A DNA stretch of 64,000 nt from Sporobacter sp963663605 (lineage in GTDB: Bacteria; Bacillota; Clostridia; Oscillospirales; Oscillospiraceae), in NCBI GenBank assembly GCA_963663605.2, contig CAXXVF010000001.1, forward strand, positions 534,269 to 598,268. The letters run 5' to 3'. Positions 51,087-60,116 of this stretch are shown here, one piece after another. Position 1 is the first letter of the stretch; every line of letters begins with the position of its first letter. The notes beneath the pieces are model-generated. The model was not told the origin of the DNA. It made no database searches and saw only the letters and a program-made list of their open reading frames with translations. A program made the position numbers and the translations under genes.

Positions 51087-52169
51087 TTATTCTTTTTTTG
51101 ATTCTTCCATCTTATCGATGAATTTATCAAACAGCCATTTGGAATCGAGCGGTCCGCCGCATGCCTCCGGATGAAACTGAACGGAGAAAACCGGCATGTT
51201 TTTATAGTTTGCGCCTTCGCATGTCAGGTCGTTGCAGTTTAAATAACTCGCGTCGGCCGTCTCCGGAAGGGTATCGCTGACGACGGCGTATCCGTGATTC
51301 TGGCTTGTGACGAAAACACGGCCTGTCGCGGTTTCCAGGACAGGCTGATTGGCGCCCCGGTGCCCGTAATGCAGTTTGATGATCTCGGCGCCCTGGCTTA
51401 AGGCGAGCAGCTGATGCCCAAGGCAGATGCCGAATATCGGTATGTTATAGGTGCAGAGCTTCCCCAGCTCCGAGATGATCTGTTTGTTGTCCCGCGGATC
51501 GCCTGGTCCGTTCGTAAGCATGATGCCGTCGGGCCTCAGTGCTGCGATCTCTTCGGCCGTCGCGCTCCACGGCATGACGGTGACATTGCAGCCGCGCCCC
51601 ACCAGTTCCCTGGCGATATTGCCTTTCGCGCCGAAATCCCAGAGCGCGACGTTATATTTCGGTTCGTCGGCCTTGAGGGTATAGGCTGTCCGGGTGGATG
51701 TGTTTTCTACGCTTTCACGGATAACGTAGGACTTAACTTCATGCCACTCGTCTTCCGTGAGCTCCGGTTTTTTTGATATCCTGCAGTTCATAACGCCGGA
51801 TTCGCGGACGATCCGCGTCAGCTCGCGCGTATCCAGACCGTACAGGCCGGGGATTTTATTCTCGCGCAAAAAAGTGTCAAGCTCGCCTTCACATCGAAAA
51901 TTCGAAGGCTCCTGACACCACTCACGTACGATATACCCTTTTACCTGGACGCCGCCGCTTTCAAAGTCGGATGGTATGACGCCATAATTGCCAACAAGCG
52001 GGAAGGTCTGGATGACGATCTGTCCGTAATAACTTGGATCGGTGAGCGTTTCCAAATACCCGGTCATGCCGGTGTTGAACACAAGCTCGCCTACCGCTTC
52101 GCCGTCATAGCCGAAGGTTTGCCCTTCAAAGACAGCGCCGTTTTCCAGTATCAGGTATGCCTTGCCCAT
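51087..52169 (-). CDS. carA: carbamoyl-phosphate synthase small subunit
   Basis: 360 aa from ATG 52169 (GGGAGG upstream). N-terminal CPSase domain and C-terminal glutamine amidotransferase with nucleophile Cys in GICLGHQLLAL and His/Glu in VQFHPEA. It supplies ammonia to CarB for pyrimidine and arginine synthesis. 104 bp separate it from carB; a GC-rich palindrome (51056-51076) lies there. Confidence 0.97.
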   Translation of the reverse strand: MGKAYLILENGAVFEGQTFGYDGEAVGELVFNTGMTGYLETLTDPSYYGQIVIQTFPLVGNYGVIPSDFESGGVQVKGYIVREWCQEPSNFRCEGELDTFLRENKIPGLYGLDTRELTRIVRESGVMNCRISKKPELTEDEWHEVKSYVIRESVENTSTRTAYTLKADEPKYNVALWDFGAKGNIARELVGRGCNVTVMPWSATAEEIAALRPDGIMLTNGPGDPRDNKQIISELGKLCTYNIPIFGICLGHQLLALSQGAEIIKLHYGHRGANQPVLETATGRVFVTSQNHGYAVVSDTLPETADASYLNCNDLTCEGANYKNMPVFSVQFHPEACGGPLDSKWLFDKFIDKMEESKKE

Positions 52170-52198
52170 TTGCGATCCTCCCGTTATATACTCTCGTG

Positions 52199-52227
52199 AT
52201 TGTAACATAAACCGGTCGTTACCTCAA
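52199..52227 (-). promoter_or_regulatory. carAB promoter
   Basis: TTGAGG (52227-52222), 17 bp, TACAAT (52204-52199). The leader is only about 20 nt, so no PyrR-type attenuator fits here. Confidence 0.7.
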
Positions 52228-52474
52228 GAGCCTTTTTCGTGGAAAAACGAGCGTATTAGAGGTGTTTGTTTATGCATATTTACACAACAAAGCGTGTCCT
52301 GTGCCGAATAATATGCACCAGCAGCGATGAATCAACTAATAATTATGCAAATTATTTGAATATAATGAATATGCATGCGCTTTTTACTTCTTTCGTTACC
52401 GTTTGACTTTTAAAAGGAAGCGTGCTACTATTTTATCACAATTTGCTCAGATAAATCTGCAAAGGAGAAGTATC

Positions 52475-52903
52475 ATGGAAGATGAAGCGCTTGGTCTGAT
52501 ATTTAAAAGAATATCCCATGCCATAAAAAAAGATGTGGACAATAAAATGAAAAACTGGGAACTGACCATGTCACAGGCGATGATATTGGAATATTTGAGC
52601 AATGCGCCCGCTGTTAACATTACACAGAAGGAGATCGAGCATCATTTCAATCTGAAGCATCCGACGGTAAGCGGAATTATTAAACGGCTGGAGAAGCACG
52701 GTTTTTTACGCACCGAGGTCAGCGCGACGGACCGGCGGGCTAAAAACATCTTTACGACGGAGAAAGCAGCCCTGATAGATAAAAAAGCGAAAATGCATCA
52801 GGCGCAGATGGAAGAAATTTTCGTCAAGGGATTTACCCGGAAGGAAATAGAAACCCTGAGGCAGTTTTTAAAACGCATATTGGTTAACGTAACGGAAGAG
52901 TGA
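52475..52903 (+). CDS. MarR-family transcriptional regulator
   Basis: 142 aa from ATG 52475 (AAAGGAG). Winged helix with ITQKEIEHHFNLKHPTVSGIIKRLE and the wing TDRRAKNIFTT. It is divergent from carA, alone, with no obvious target gene next to it; self-regulation is likely. A TTGACT-TACTAT promoter lies about 50 nt upstream. Confidence 0.88.
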   Translation: MEDEALGLIFKRISHAIKKDVDNKMKNWELTMSQAMILEYLSNAPAVNITQKEIEHHFNLKHPTVSGIIKRLEKHGFLRTEVSATDRRAKNIFTTEKAALIDKKAKMHQAQMEEIFVKGFTRKEIETLRQFLKRILVNVTEE

Positions 52904-52956
52904 TTCCCCAAGGGGAGTCATTTTTTTCTTATCCCGCTCGCCGTATCTGAGTCCTT

Positions 52957-53060
52957 GTAGGGGACGCCGTTTTCGGCGTCCCGTTTTGATGGCCCGCAGG
53001 CCCTTTTGATGCCGCTTGAAAATAAAGGCGCAGGGGCCTGCGCCCCTGCGGCCTCGCAAA
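52957..53060. repeat. cluster of palindromic intergenic repeats
   Basis: Three hairpins in a row: GGGACGCCG/CGGCGTCCC (52961-52982), GGCCCGCAGGCCC (about 52991) and GCAGGGGC/GCCCCTGC (53030-53049). The last is also seen at about 54175. They fill the gap between two convergent genes. Confidence 0.65.
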
Positions 53061-53094
53061 ACGTATATGAGCAGGAACCTGCGCGCCATTTCTT

Positions 53095-54033
53095 TTACGC
53101 GTTGGCGACCAGCTCGGCGATTTGTTTATCGAGCGCTTCTTTTTCCGCGGCGCGCTTGTTTTGTATAGCGTAAAGCTTTGTCAGTGCGTTATTGACCTGT
53201 TGTTTGACCTGATGTACGCTGCTTTGTGAATCGTGAATGCGGGAGAGAACGGACCAGTCGGCGATTAGTCCGTCGAAGAAATAATCGGCGAAACGCAGGA
53301 AGCCGTCTATATTTACCGCGCCGAGACATGCGTCGATACGAACGTCGGCAAGCTCCGACTTGAACCGGCTGAGCAGCACCTGCAGATGCTCGGCACCGGC
53401 CTGTGCGTTATCCAGATGGGAATGTTTTGCCATGTCGGATAACAATCCGCCTCCGATCAAATCCCATGTACCCCAGCCCTCAGCGCTGTTGAGGCAGTTT
53501 TCAACGGCGTCGATCTGTCTCATGGCGGCATTGCCGGCGGAAACGGCCTCGCTGAGTTCCTTCAGCTGTGAAACGACCTCGCCGCGCCGGCGTTCCAGAT
53601 CGCATAACTGTTCGGCGTAGGCGGGGTCCGCCCGAAGTAGGTTTTGTATATTTGTGAAAACTGCGTCATATTGTCCGGTACAGCCGGAGAGAGACTCTTT
53701 TTCGCGGATGAGCGCATCCCGGCGCATTTTGCAGTCGTCCAGCTGGCGAACGGCCGCGTCATACTTTAGTTTGGCGGCCAGCGCCTCCTGCTGCTCCTTG
53801 TCAAGTTTAACTGCGATATTGCCCAGCATGGCGTGCAGGATCGACGTGACAGTTGTCCGTTCAAGCCGGTCCACATCGGCCTGTTCTTTAATAAGAGTGG
53901 CTTTCAAATCCCGTTCGGACTGTGTGAGTTCCCGCTCTTCGCTCATCAGGTTCTGGAGCATGGACTCGATTTTCTTTTTGCGTTCCAGTTTCTCGGCAAG
54001 CGCGGAAAGTTCCGCGCGCAGTTGTTCAATCAT
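53095..54033 (-). CDS. coiled-coil protein, unknown
   Basis: 312 aa from ATG 54033 (CGAGG upstream). Long coiled coils at about 1-125 and 260-310, a glycine-rich middle (WGTWDLIGGGLLSD, about 195) and no signal peptide or membrane helix. Similar layouts occur in cytoplasmic proteins of unknown role. It is encoded alone. Confidence 0.7.
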   Translation of the reverse strand: MIEQLRAELSALAEKLERKKKIESMLQNLMSEERELTQSERDLKATLIKEQADVDRLERTTVTSILHAMLGNIAVKLDKEQQEALAAKLKYDAAVRQLDDCKMRRDALIREKESLSGCTGQYDAVFTNIQNLLRADPAYAEQLCDLERRRGEVVSQLKELSEAVSAGNAAMRQIDAVENCLNSAEGWGTWDLIGGGLLSDMAKHSHLDNAQAGAEHLQVLLSRFKSELADVRIDACLGAVNIDGFLRFADYFFDGLIADWSVLSRIHDSQSSVHQVKQQVNNALTKLYAIQNKRAAEKEALDKQIAELVANA

Positions 54034-54108
54034 ATATGTAACCTCGCTTAAACTTTTTAGTAAATAATAACATATTTCTCTGGAGAATGCCAAGCCGCAG
54101 GATTATCA

Positions 54109-54215
54109 ACTCCCACCCATCGCCCCAAAAAGGTATAAGGGCTTCGCCCTTATGATCCCGCTTGAAAAGGAAGGAGCAGGGGCATGCGCCCCTGCGATCC
54201 CGCAAAACGTGTATA
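54109..54215. repeat. dispersed hairpin repeat (ATAAGGGC family)
   Basis: Contains AAGGTATAAGGGC...GCCCTTATGATCCCGC and GCAGGGGC...GCCCCTGCGATCCCGC, as at 11.9, 53.0 and 55.4 kb. No gene in 54094-54322. Confidence 0.7.
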
Positions 54216-54322
54216 CAGAACTAGCCGTGCATGGAAAAGGGTTTGCGCAGCGACCCTCCAGAGGAATGTAAAAGGCGGATAGAACCCCGACATCATTTGA
54301 AGGCCTATGTGCGCGTTAGAAG

Positions 54323-54766
54323 TTAAAGCTCTTTTTTCAGGTAGACAGCATCGCGCAGCTGTTCGCCGTTTTCATACATCGGGTGGTCGTAATTTTCAAG
54401 GAAATAATTTTTGAGCCGGTGCGAAATAACGAATCCGCGATGTTCATAGAAGGAAAGGATGACCGGACTGTCGCCCGTGCCGACCATCATCGTTTTAAAA
54501 CGGCTTTTATAGTGTTTGAATATGTATTCAATCAATCTTGTGGCGTAACCCATACCCTGAAATTCTTCATAGGTTGCCAGATTCTTTAATTCGCAGACAC
54601 CGTCGTCCTCGTCCGTTACAACGCAGATGCTTTTCAGATTGCCGTCATACAGCGCAAACAGATCGCCGCGCTCTAAATATCTGTCGATCATGTTTTCCTG
54701 CTCGTCGGCGAGCAGCAGCAGATCCAGAAAGCGCTTTTTATTATCGGTTATCTTACTGATCGTCAT
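54323..54766 (-). CDS. GNAT-family N-acetyltransferase
   Basis: About 147 aa (ATG 54766, GGGGG 9 nt upstream). Acetyl-CoA loop YEEFQGMGYATRLIEY (about 75-90) and the C-terminal SFYEHRGFVIS. The substrate is unknown. It is encoded alone. Confidence 0.88.
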   Translation of the reverse strand: MTISKITDNKKRFLDLLLLADEQENMIDRYLERGDLFALYDGNLKSICVVTDEDDGVCELKNLATYEEFQGMGYATRLIEYIFKHYKSRFKTMMVGTGDSPVILSFYEHRGFVISHRLKNYFLENYDHPMYENGEQLRDAVYLKKEL

Positions 54767-54900
54767 AAACATTTGCCCCCGTATATCTATTTACAGCAAG
54801 TCTGCCGTACGAAACAGCGCGAAGTTTTCCGTCAGCCAATACGTTGTGATGCGAATACAGGTTTAAATACATAATAATACATACCATGTGACACGGCAAC

Positions 54901-54929
54901 AAAAACCCGCTCAAAATGAGCGGGTTTTT
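54901..54929. terminator. bidirectional terminator
   Basis: AAAAACCCGCTCA / TGAGCGGGTTTTT with an AAA loop. Confidence 0.85.
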
Positions 54930-55003
54930 ATGGTACGCGTCCCGGTTTTATCCTATCGGGGCCACAGGGCGTAGCCCTGTATCTTGGGGTGGGTGGGGGG
55001 CTG

Positions 55004-55336
55004 TCAGTCCCAGTCCTTCCAGACGTCGGGGCAGTACCCGACGGTAGCTTTTTTACCGTTGCGGACGATTGGCGTTTTTATGAGCGCCGGGTTTTCCAAA
55101 AGCTTTTCCGCTTTATCGGCGTCATAGGCCAGATATTTTAAAATTTCGGCATCCTGAGCGTCCGTGTCCATCATAGCGTCGAGCCCAGCGGCGGATTTGA
55201 CGCTGTTGAATTCGCCGCGGCTCATGCCATACTTTTTCAGATCGATGCTCTGATACCTGATACGCCGCTCCTTGAACCAACGCTCGGCTTTCTTTGTATC
55301 GAAGCATTTGGATTTGCCGAATATCTGTATGTTCAT
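55004..55336 (-). CDS. ArsC/Spx-family thioredoxin-fold protein
   Basis: 110 aa from ATG 55336 (AGGAGG). Thioredoxin-like fold with a single N-terminal Cys (KSKCFDTKKAERW) and the C-terminal NPALIKTPIVRNGKKATVGY typical of the ArsC/YffB/Spx family. There is no CxxC, so it is not a classic Spx. True arsenate reductase activity is uncertain; no ars genes are near. Confidence 0.8.
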   Translation of the reverse strand: MNIQIFGKSKCFDTKKAERWFKERRIRYQSIDLKKYGMSRGEFNSVKSAAGLDAMMDTDAQDAEILKYLAYDADKAEKLLENPALIKTPIVRNGKKATVGYCPDVWKDWD

Positions 55337-55426
55337 ATCGTCCTCCTGTATAAATAGAAACACTTGCCGGTTTGAGTTCTGAATCGTTTATGTAGTAATT
55401 GCTCTAATGGATTCTTACTATCAAAT

Positions 55427-55520
55427 CCCGCCCGCCGCCCAATTAAGGTATAAGGGCTGTGCCCTTATGATCCCGCCCAAGCAAGGTGTAAGGGCCTGCG
55501 GCCCTTATGATCCGCTTGTA
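55427..55520. repeat. dispersed hairpin repeats (ATAAGGGC family), two adjacent copies
   Basis: AAGGTATAAGGGC...GCCCTTATGATCCCGC then AAGGTGTAAGGGCC...GGCCCTTATGATCC. They lie in the 365 bp gap before RNase J, which also has the two hairpins listed below. Confidence 0.75.
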
Positions 55521-55599
55521 AAGGAATAGGGCCCCGCCCAATAACCCGTACATTTAAAGCGAAAGCGGTCAATATCAAAGACGTATAGCTGTTTGGCTT

Positions 55600-55687
55600 A
55601 ATCCCCGCCGGCGGCGGGGATTAGTAACGTTTAACCGAAGGGACGCCGTCAATGATTTGTTTATTCCCCCGCCAACGGCGGGGGAAT
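55600..55687. terminator. two GC-rich hairpins downstream of RNase J
   Basis: AATCCCCGCC / GGCGGGGATT (55600-55622) and ATTCCCCCGCC / GGCGGGGGAAT (55663-55687). The second probably ends the rnj transcript although its T-run is weak. Confidence 0.6.
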
Positions 55688-55728
55688 TATTTCTTATTAC
55701 CGCCTTAACAGGCAGGGGTGTGCACGCG

Positions 55729-57387
55729 CTAAATCTCCGTGATAACCGGCAGTATCATCGGGTTGCGCTTTGTTTTTTTATACAGGTAATGGGACAGTTC
55801 GGATTTAACGGTGCTCTTAAGCGTGACGAAATCGCTGATTTTGTTCGTTGCGCATTTTTCCATCGTGTTCGTGACGAGATCTTTCAGCTCGTTCATCATT
55901 TCCTCGGATTCCTTGACATAGATGAAACCTCTTGTGATGATGTCGGGGCTTGTGATGAGGCTGCCGTCGTCGCTGGACAGGTTTATGATGACGACAATCA
56001 TGCCGTCCTGCGCTAAGTGCTTGCGGTCGCGCAGAACGACCGAACCGACATCACCGACGCCCGTCCCGTCGACAAATACTTTGCCGGAAGTGACGCTGCC
56101 GTTTCGTTTGATACTTCTGCTCGTCAGCTCGATGACCTGACCGATGTCCGCAACGACGATGTTCTTTGGATTGATGCCCATCTGCTGTGCGATTTTGGCG
56201 TGAATGCTCAGATGACGGTATTCACCATGAAGCGGAACAAAGCATTTCGGCTTGACGAGCGCCATCATCATCTTGAGTTCTTCCTGATAGGCGTGACCGG
56301 ATACGTGCAGATCGGAGAATTTGTCGTAAAAGACTTCGGCGCCGCGGCGGAACAGCTCGTCTACGACGCGGCTGACCGTCTTTTCGTTGCCGGGAATAGC
56401 GGAGGCGGACAGGATGATCCGGTCGCCGGTTTTTATCTCGACCTGCCGGTGGTCTGAAAACGCGATGCGGTATAAGGCGCTCATCGTCTCGCCCTGGCTG
56501 CCGGTCGTTATGATGACGATCCTGTCGTCCGGCAAATTTTTAATCTGATTGAGCTCCATGAGCACGCCTTTTGGTATCTGCATGCTGCCAAGCTCCGTAG
56601 CCACGCGTATGATATTCTCCATGCTTCGGCCGGTGACAGCCACGCGCCGGTTATGCTTGGCCGCGCAGTTGATGACCTGCTGGATGCGGTGGACGTTTGA
56701 GGCGAAGGTCGTCACGAGAATGCGCGATTTGCAGCCTCGAAACAGCGCGTCGAACCGTTCGCCGACTTTGCTTTCCGAAACGGAGAAGCCGGGTTTTTCG
56801 ACGTTGGTCGAATCGGCCATAAGCGCAACGACGCCTTTTCTGCCGAGTTCGCCGAACCGGGCGAGGTTGATCATACCGCCGGAGATCGGCGTGGTGTCGA
56901 TCTTGAAGTCGCCGGTGTGTACGATCATTCCGATTGGCGTTTTGATTGCCAGCGCAACGGCATCCGGGATCGAATGATTGATGTGGATCAGTTCCACTTT
57001 GAAGCAGCCGGCCTTGAAATTTTCGCCGGCCTTAAGCGTTGTGATATCGGCATTTTCTAAAAGCCTGTGCTCGGCGAGCTTTATTTCAATGAGTCCGACC
57101 GTCAGGGGCGTCGCGAAAATCGGCACGTTAAGCTCCCTGAGTATATACGGGATGGCGCCGATATGGTCTTCGTGGCCGTGCGTCAAAACGATGCCGCGAA
57201 CCTTGTTTTTATTTTTGACGAGATAAGTGAAATCGGGTATGACGATATCGACCCCGTACATCTCGTCGTCGGGGAAACCAAGCCCGCAGTCAACGATGAG
57301 AATATCGCCGCCGTACTCGTAGACGGTGAGATTTTTGCCGATCTCATTGAGTCCGCCCAGAGGAATGATTTTTAATTTTTCTGCCAT
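55729..57387 (-). CDS. rnj: ribonuclease J
   Basis: 552 aa. Metallo-beta-lactamase/beta-CASP enzyme with THGHEDH zinc motif (about 75), HTGDFKID, the beta-CASP region and the C-terminal LHGEYRH and RNase J domain. It performs 5'-exonucleolytic and endonucleolytic RNA decay in Firmicutes. Ribosome site AAGGAG. The leader (next entry) is long and structured, which suggests control at the RNA level. Confidence 0.97.
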   Translation of the reverse strand: MAEKLKIIPLGGLNEIGKNLTVYEYGGDILIVDCGLGFPDDEMYGVDIVIPDFTYLVKNKNKVRGIVLTHGHEDHIGAIPYILRELNVPIFATPLTVGLIEIKLAEHRLLENADITTLKAGENFKAGCFKVELIHINHSIPDAVALAIKTPIGMIVHTGDFKIDTTPISGGMINLARFGELGRKGVVALMADSTNVEKPGFSVSESKVGERFDALFRGCKSRILVTTFASNVHRIQQVINCAAKHNRRVAVTGRSMENIIRVATELGSMQIPKGVLMELNQIKNLPDDRIVIITTGSQGETMSALYRIAFSDHRQVEIKTGDRIILSASAIPGNEKTVSRVVDELFRRGAEVFYDKFSDLHVSGHAYQEELKMMMALVKPKCFVPLHGEYRHLSIHAKIAQQMGINPKNIVVADIGQVIELTSRSIKRNGSVTSGKVFVDGTGVGDVGSVVLRDRKHLAQDGMIVVIINLSSDDGSLITSPDIITRGFIYVKESEEMMNELKDLVTNTMEKCATNKISDFVTLKSTVKSELSHYLYKKTKRNPMILPVITEI

Positions 57388-57700
57388 GAAAGAAATTTTC
57401 TCCTTAAATTAGTTTTGCTTTATGTAATGGCTGCAAGCAAACAAAAACAACAGCCCAAAGGAATACTGCGGTCTTGGCCCTGTATCGCCTTGACCTGATG
57501 ATTCCTTTGACCTTCGTCAATATGCTTGTTGTATAAAAAGTACATGCGTACATAATGCCGTTAGTTTGCCGCGTCAGCGGCGGCCGCGCCGGAGCGCGTG
57601 ATCAGTAAAGGGGATTACTCCCATCTGATTATATTATAACCAAATAATGAGGAAATATTTGATCATTATAAACATTATATTATGATTTGCAATAGAATGT
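57388..57700 (-). promoter_or_regulatory. long structured RNase J leader
   Basis: About 250-270 nt between a likely TATAAT (near 57640) and the rnj start. On the minus strand it contains GGGAGTAATCCC, GCGCTCCGGCGC, GCCGCCGCTGACGCGGC and a late stem AAAGGAAT...ATTCCTTT. No riboswitch class fits well. Control by RNase J or by metal is only a suggestion. Confidence 0.4.
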
Positions 57701-57750
57701 CAAACATTTATGCGTTTTATGTATACATTGAGAAGCTGCGCCGACGACAG

Positions 57751-57778
57751 AAAAGGAGATCACATACAGCGTGATCTC
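57751..57778 (-). terminator. terminator after the methyltransferase
   Basis: Stem GAGATCAC / GTGATCTC, followed on minus by CCTTTT. Confidence 0.65.
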
Positions 57779-57795
57779 TTCTATCCATGCAGTTT

Positions 57796-58416
57796 CTATG
57801 TTTTTCTGGCTGCTACAAAATAATTCGGCGGTGATGTGTAGACGTTTTCCGAGAAAACAATCTCAAACCCGCTGCTTTCAATAAATGTCCTGAGGCCATC
57901 CGTCGTAAACGCTTCTATGTACGGGAACAGTCCGAGCCGGCTTAGAAGAAGCGCGGCTTTGTTGTGAAAAGGAGCTTTTTCGCCCAGGCAGTCCGTAACA
58001 GAGATAAACACGCCGCCCGGTTTCAATAATTCCCGGAGTTTTATAAGACAGTCCTCTTTATTCGGTAAGTACAGAAGAATATTGAAGGCTGTGACAATAT
58101 CAAATGTTTCCGGAACAAAATCGACATCCAAAACGCTTGACTGAAGCCACTTTATGTTGCCGATGTTCGATGCATCCGCTTTTGACCTTGCTATTTCAAG
58201 CATTTTTGCGGAAGTGTCCAGCGCGGCGACCTCTTTGACTTTTTCCGCCATTTCCAACGTAAAAACACCGGTGCCGCATCCGAAATCCAGCACCCGGTTT
58301 TCTGCCGTGCAATAACCAAAAGAGGCATTCAGTGTCTTTAAGTTGGCATCAGAATACTTTTTTTCGGTATTTTTATCGTAACCTCCGGCGAGCTTGTCCC
58401 ATAGATTAGTACGCAT
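57796..58416 (-). CDS. class I SAM-dependent methyltransferase
   Basis: 206 aa. Motif I VLDFGCGTGVFTLEMA, motif II AALDTSAKMLEIAR, and FNILLYLPNKED. UbiE/COQ5-like fold with unknown substrate. It is last in a three-gene minus-strand unit after two related membrane proteins (gap 21 nt), so the substrate may be a membrane component. Confidence 0.85.
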   Translation of the reverse strand: MRTNLWDKLAGGYDKNTEKKYSDANLKTLNASFGYCTAENRVLDFGCGTGVFTLEMAEKVKEVAALDTSAKMLEIARSKADASNIGNIKWLQSSVLDVDFVPETFDIVTAFNILLYLPNKEDCLIKLRELLKPGGVFISVTDCLGEKAPFHNKAALLLSRLGLFPYIEAFTTDGLRTFIESSGFEIVFSENVYTSPPNYFVAARKT

Positions 58417-58437
58417 AAAAGCCAGGCCTTTCTGTTT

Positions 58438-58893
58438 TCACGCTGTACCGCCCAAGTCTGATGACGGCCGCGCCGGTTCATTATTTTTATGTGAAAACGC
58501 CCGGCCGATCAAGACACCCGACATAAGGCTCATAGCGTAGTTGGTGAGGGATAAGCTGAGAATCGTGATATAAATGCGTCCGGCAAGACCAAGATGTATG
58601 ACCCATACTGCGAAAGGCACCGCTCCAAGAGCAAATAAAGCAATACCGCATACCAGAAGACCTGTGTTGATTTTAACGCCGCCTCGCATGAAGTACTCAA
58701 ACCAGTTTTTTGTTACCAGTAAACCCAACAGTGAAAAAAGAAGAGACTGGATGACTTCGTATTTAAAAAAAGCTTCATCGATCCGATTTATTCCGAAGTT
58801 ACCGTATTCATATTGTATCTTTGCCAGAGCGTACAGCACTGCTGCGGTCAGTAAAACCGATAGGATTCCCGTAAGGATTTTCCGTGTTTTCAT
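58438..58893 (-). CDS. four-helix membrane protein, paralogue 2
   Basis: 151 aa, four hydrophobic segments (about 8-25, 48-63, 78-102, 108-128). It shares KNWFEYFMRGGVKI and SGVLIGRAFSHK with the preceding gene, so the pair is a tandem duplication. Overlaps it by ATGA. No family is recognised. Confidence 0.65.
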   Translation of the reverse strand: MKTRKILTGILSVLLTAAVLYALAKIQYEYGNFGINRIDEAFFKYEVIQSLLFSLLGLLVTKNWFEYFMRGGVKINTGLLVCGIALFALGAVPFAVWVIHLGLAGRIYITILSLSLTNYAMSLMSGVLIGRAFSHKNNEPARPSSDLGGTA

Positions 58894-59345
58894 TCTGGGT
58901 CACGTCCTTCGATGAAGCTGGTGGCGGCGTTTTCTGTTTTATGTAAAAACGCCCGGCCGATCAAGACGCCGGCTACAGCGCTGATTATGTGATGTGTTGC
59001 AGGCGTATTTAGTATCATTTTAAAATTGCCGCCGAGTCCGATATTCATAATCCATACCATTGCCGGGATCGCGCCGATGATTAAAATCACGCTTCCGATA
59101 ATAAGCGGGATGATTTTGATCTTTATACCGCCGGACATAAAGTATTCAAACCAGTTTCTCGTTGACAAAAAGCAGATGATGGCTATAAGAAGCTCCCTGC
59201 ATACAGTAAGTATGTAATAACGTGTATTAGTTTCCCAGCGGTTGGCCAATATGGAAGATGCATAATACAGCTCCCATAAAACATAAAACAGAGCGATTAT
59301 TATTATTATTGAGATAACGCCGGTTGTAACCTTCCTAAGCTTCAT
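58890..59345 (-). CDS. four-helix membrane protein, paralogue 1
   Basis: 151 aa. Same length and layout as 58438-58893, with RNWFEYFMSGGIKI and AGVLIGRAFLHK. First gene of the unit (GGAGG upstream). The conserved NWFEYFM.GG.KI loop is between helices 2 and 3. Unknown function. Confidence 0.65.
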   Translation of the reverse strand: MKLRKVTTGVISIIIIIALFYVLWELYYASSILANRWETNTRYYILTVCRELLIAIICFLSTRNWFEYFMSGGIKIKIIPLIIGSVILIIGAIPAMVWIMNIGLGGNFKMILNTPATHHIISAVAGVLIGRAFLHKTENAATSFIEGRDPE

Positions 59346-59431
59346 GATGCCCCTCCTTGTAACTTTGCCGGGATGTACCAGATCTTACTATAAACCAAAA
59401 TGAGGCATGTGTCAAAATGTGGAACAACAAC

Positions 59432-59467
59432 AAAAAAGACCCATAAACGTATAACGTTTATGGGTCT
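59432..59467 (-). terminator. recR terminator
   Basis: AGACCCATAAACGT and complement, ATA loop, T6 on the minus strand. Confidence 0.9.
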
Positions 59468-59481
59468 CGATATCTCAAATA

Positions 59482-60081
59482 TTATATCTCCTGACGCCCC
59501 TCCATTGCGCGCATGAGCGTGGCGTCGTCGGCAAATTCCAGATTGAGCCCCACGGGCATCCCGTAGGCCAGACGGGTGATTTTAACGCCGAACGGCTTGA
59601 GCAGGCGGGAGATATATTTGGCTGTCGTCTCGCCCTCGGTGTCGGGATTCGTGGCCAGAATGACCTCTTCCGTGTTCCCGTCGGCGACGCGCTCCACGAG
59701 TTCCTTGATCTTGATATCGTCGGGCCCGACGTGATTGAGCGGGGAGATGACGCCGTGCAGCACATGATAATGCCCGTAGTATTCGCGCGAGCGCTCTATG
59801 GCAACGACGGCCTTCGGGTCTGATACGACGCAGACAATGCGCTCGTCGCGGCGCGGGTTGCTGCAGATGGCGCACTTATCGTTATCCGTCAGGTTCTGGC
59901 AGACCGTGCAGCAGTGGACGGTCTTTTTTGCCTCGGTAACGGCGTCGGCAAAAGCCTGCGCGTCCGCGTCCGGCAGGGAGAGGATATGAAAAGCCAGCCG
60001 CTGCGCTGTTTTTTGCCCGATGCCGGGCAGGGCGGCGAATTTCTCGATCAATATTTCAAGCGCTGTCGGGAAAAAACTCAT
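59482..60081 (-). CDS. recR: recombination protein RecR
   Basis: 199 aa. HhH (LPGIGQKTAQRLAFHIL), C4 zinc finger (CC.VCQNLTDNDKCAIC), Toprim domain (VVSDPKAVVAIE, TNPDTEGETTA) and Walker-B-like C-terminus. It loads RecA in gap repair with RecO/RecF. It follows rpe by 35 nt; dnaX, the usual partner, is not in the window. Confidence 0.97.
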   Translation of the reverse strand: MSFFPTALEILIEKFAALPGIGQKTAQRLAFHILSLPDADAQAFADAVTEAKKTVHCCTVCQNLTDNDKCAICSNPRRDERIVCVVSDPKAVVAIERSREYYGHYHVLHGVISPLNHVGPDDIKIKELVERVADGNTEEVILATNPDTEGETTAKYISRLLKPFGVKITRLAYGMPVGLNLEFADDATLMRAMEGRQEI

Positions 60082-60116
60082 AGGGACGGTCCTTTCGGAA
60101 AATGATGTTTGCCGGG

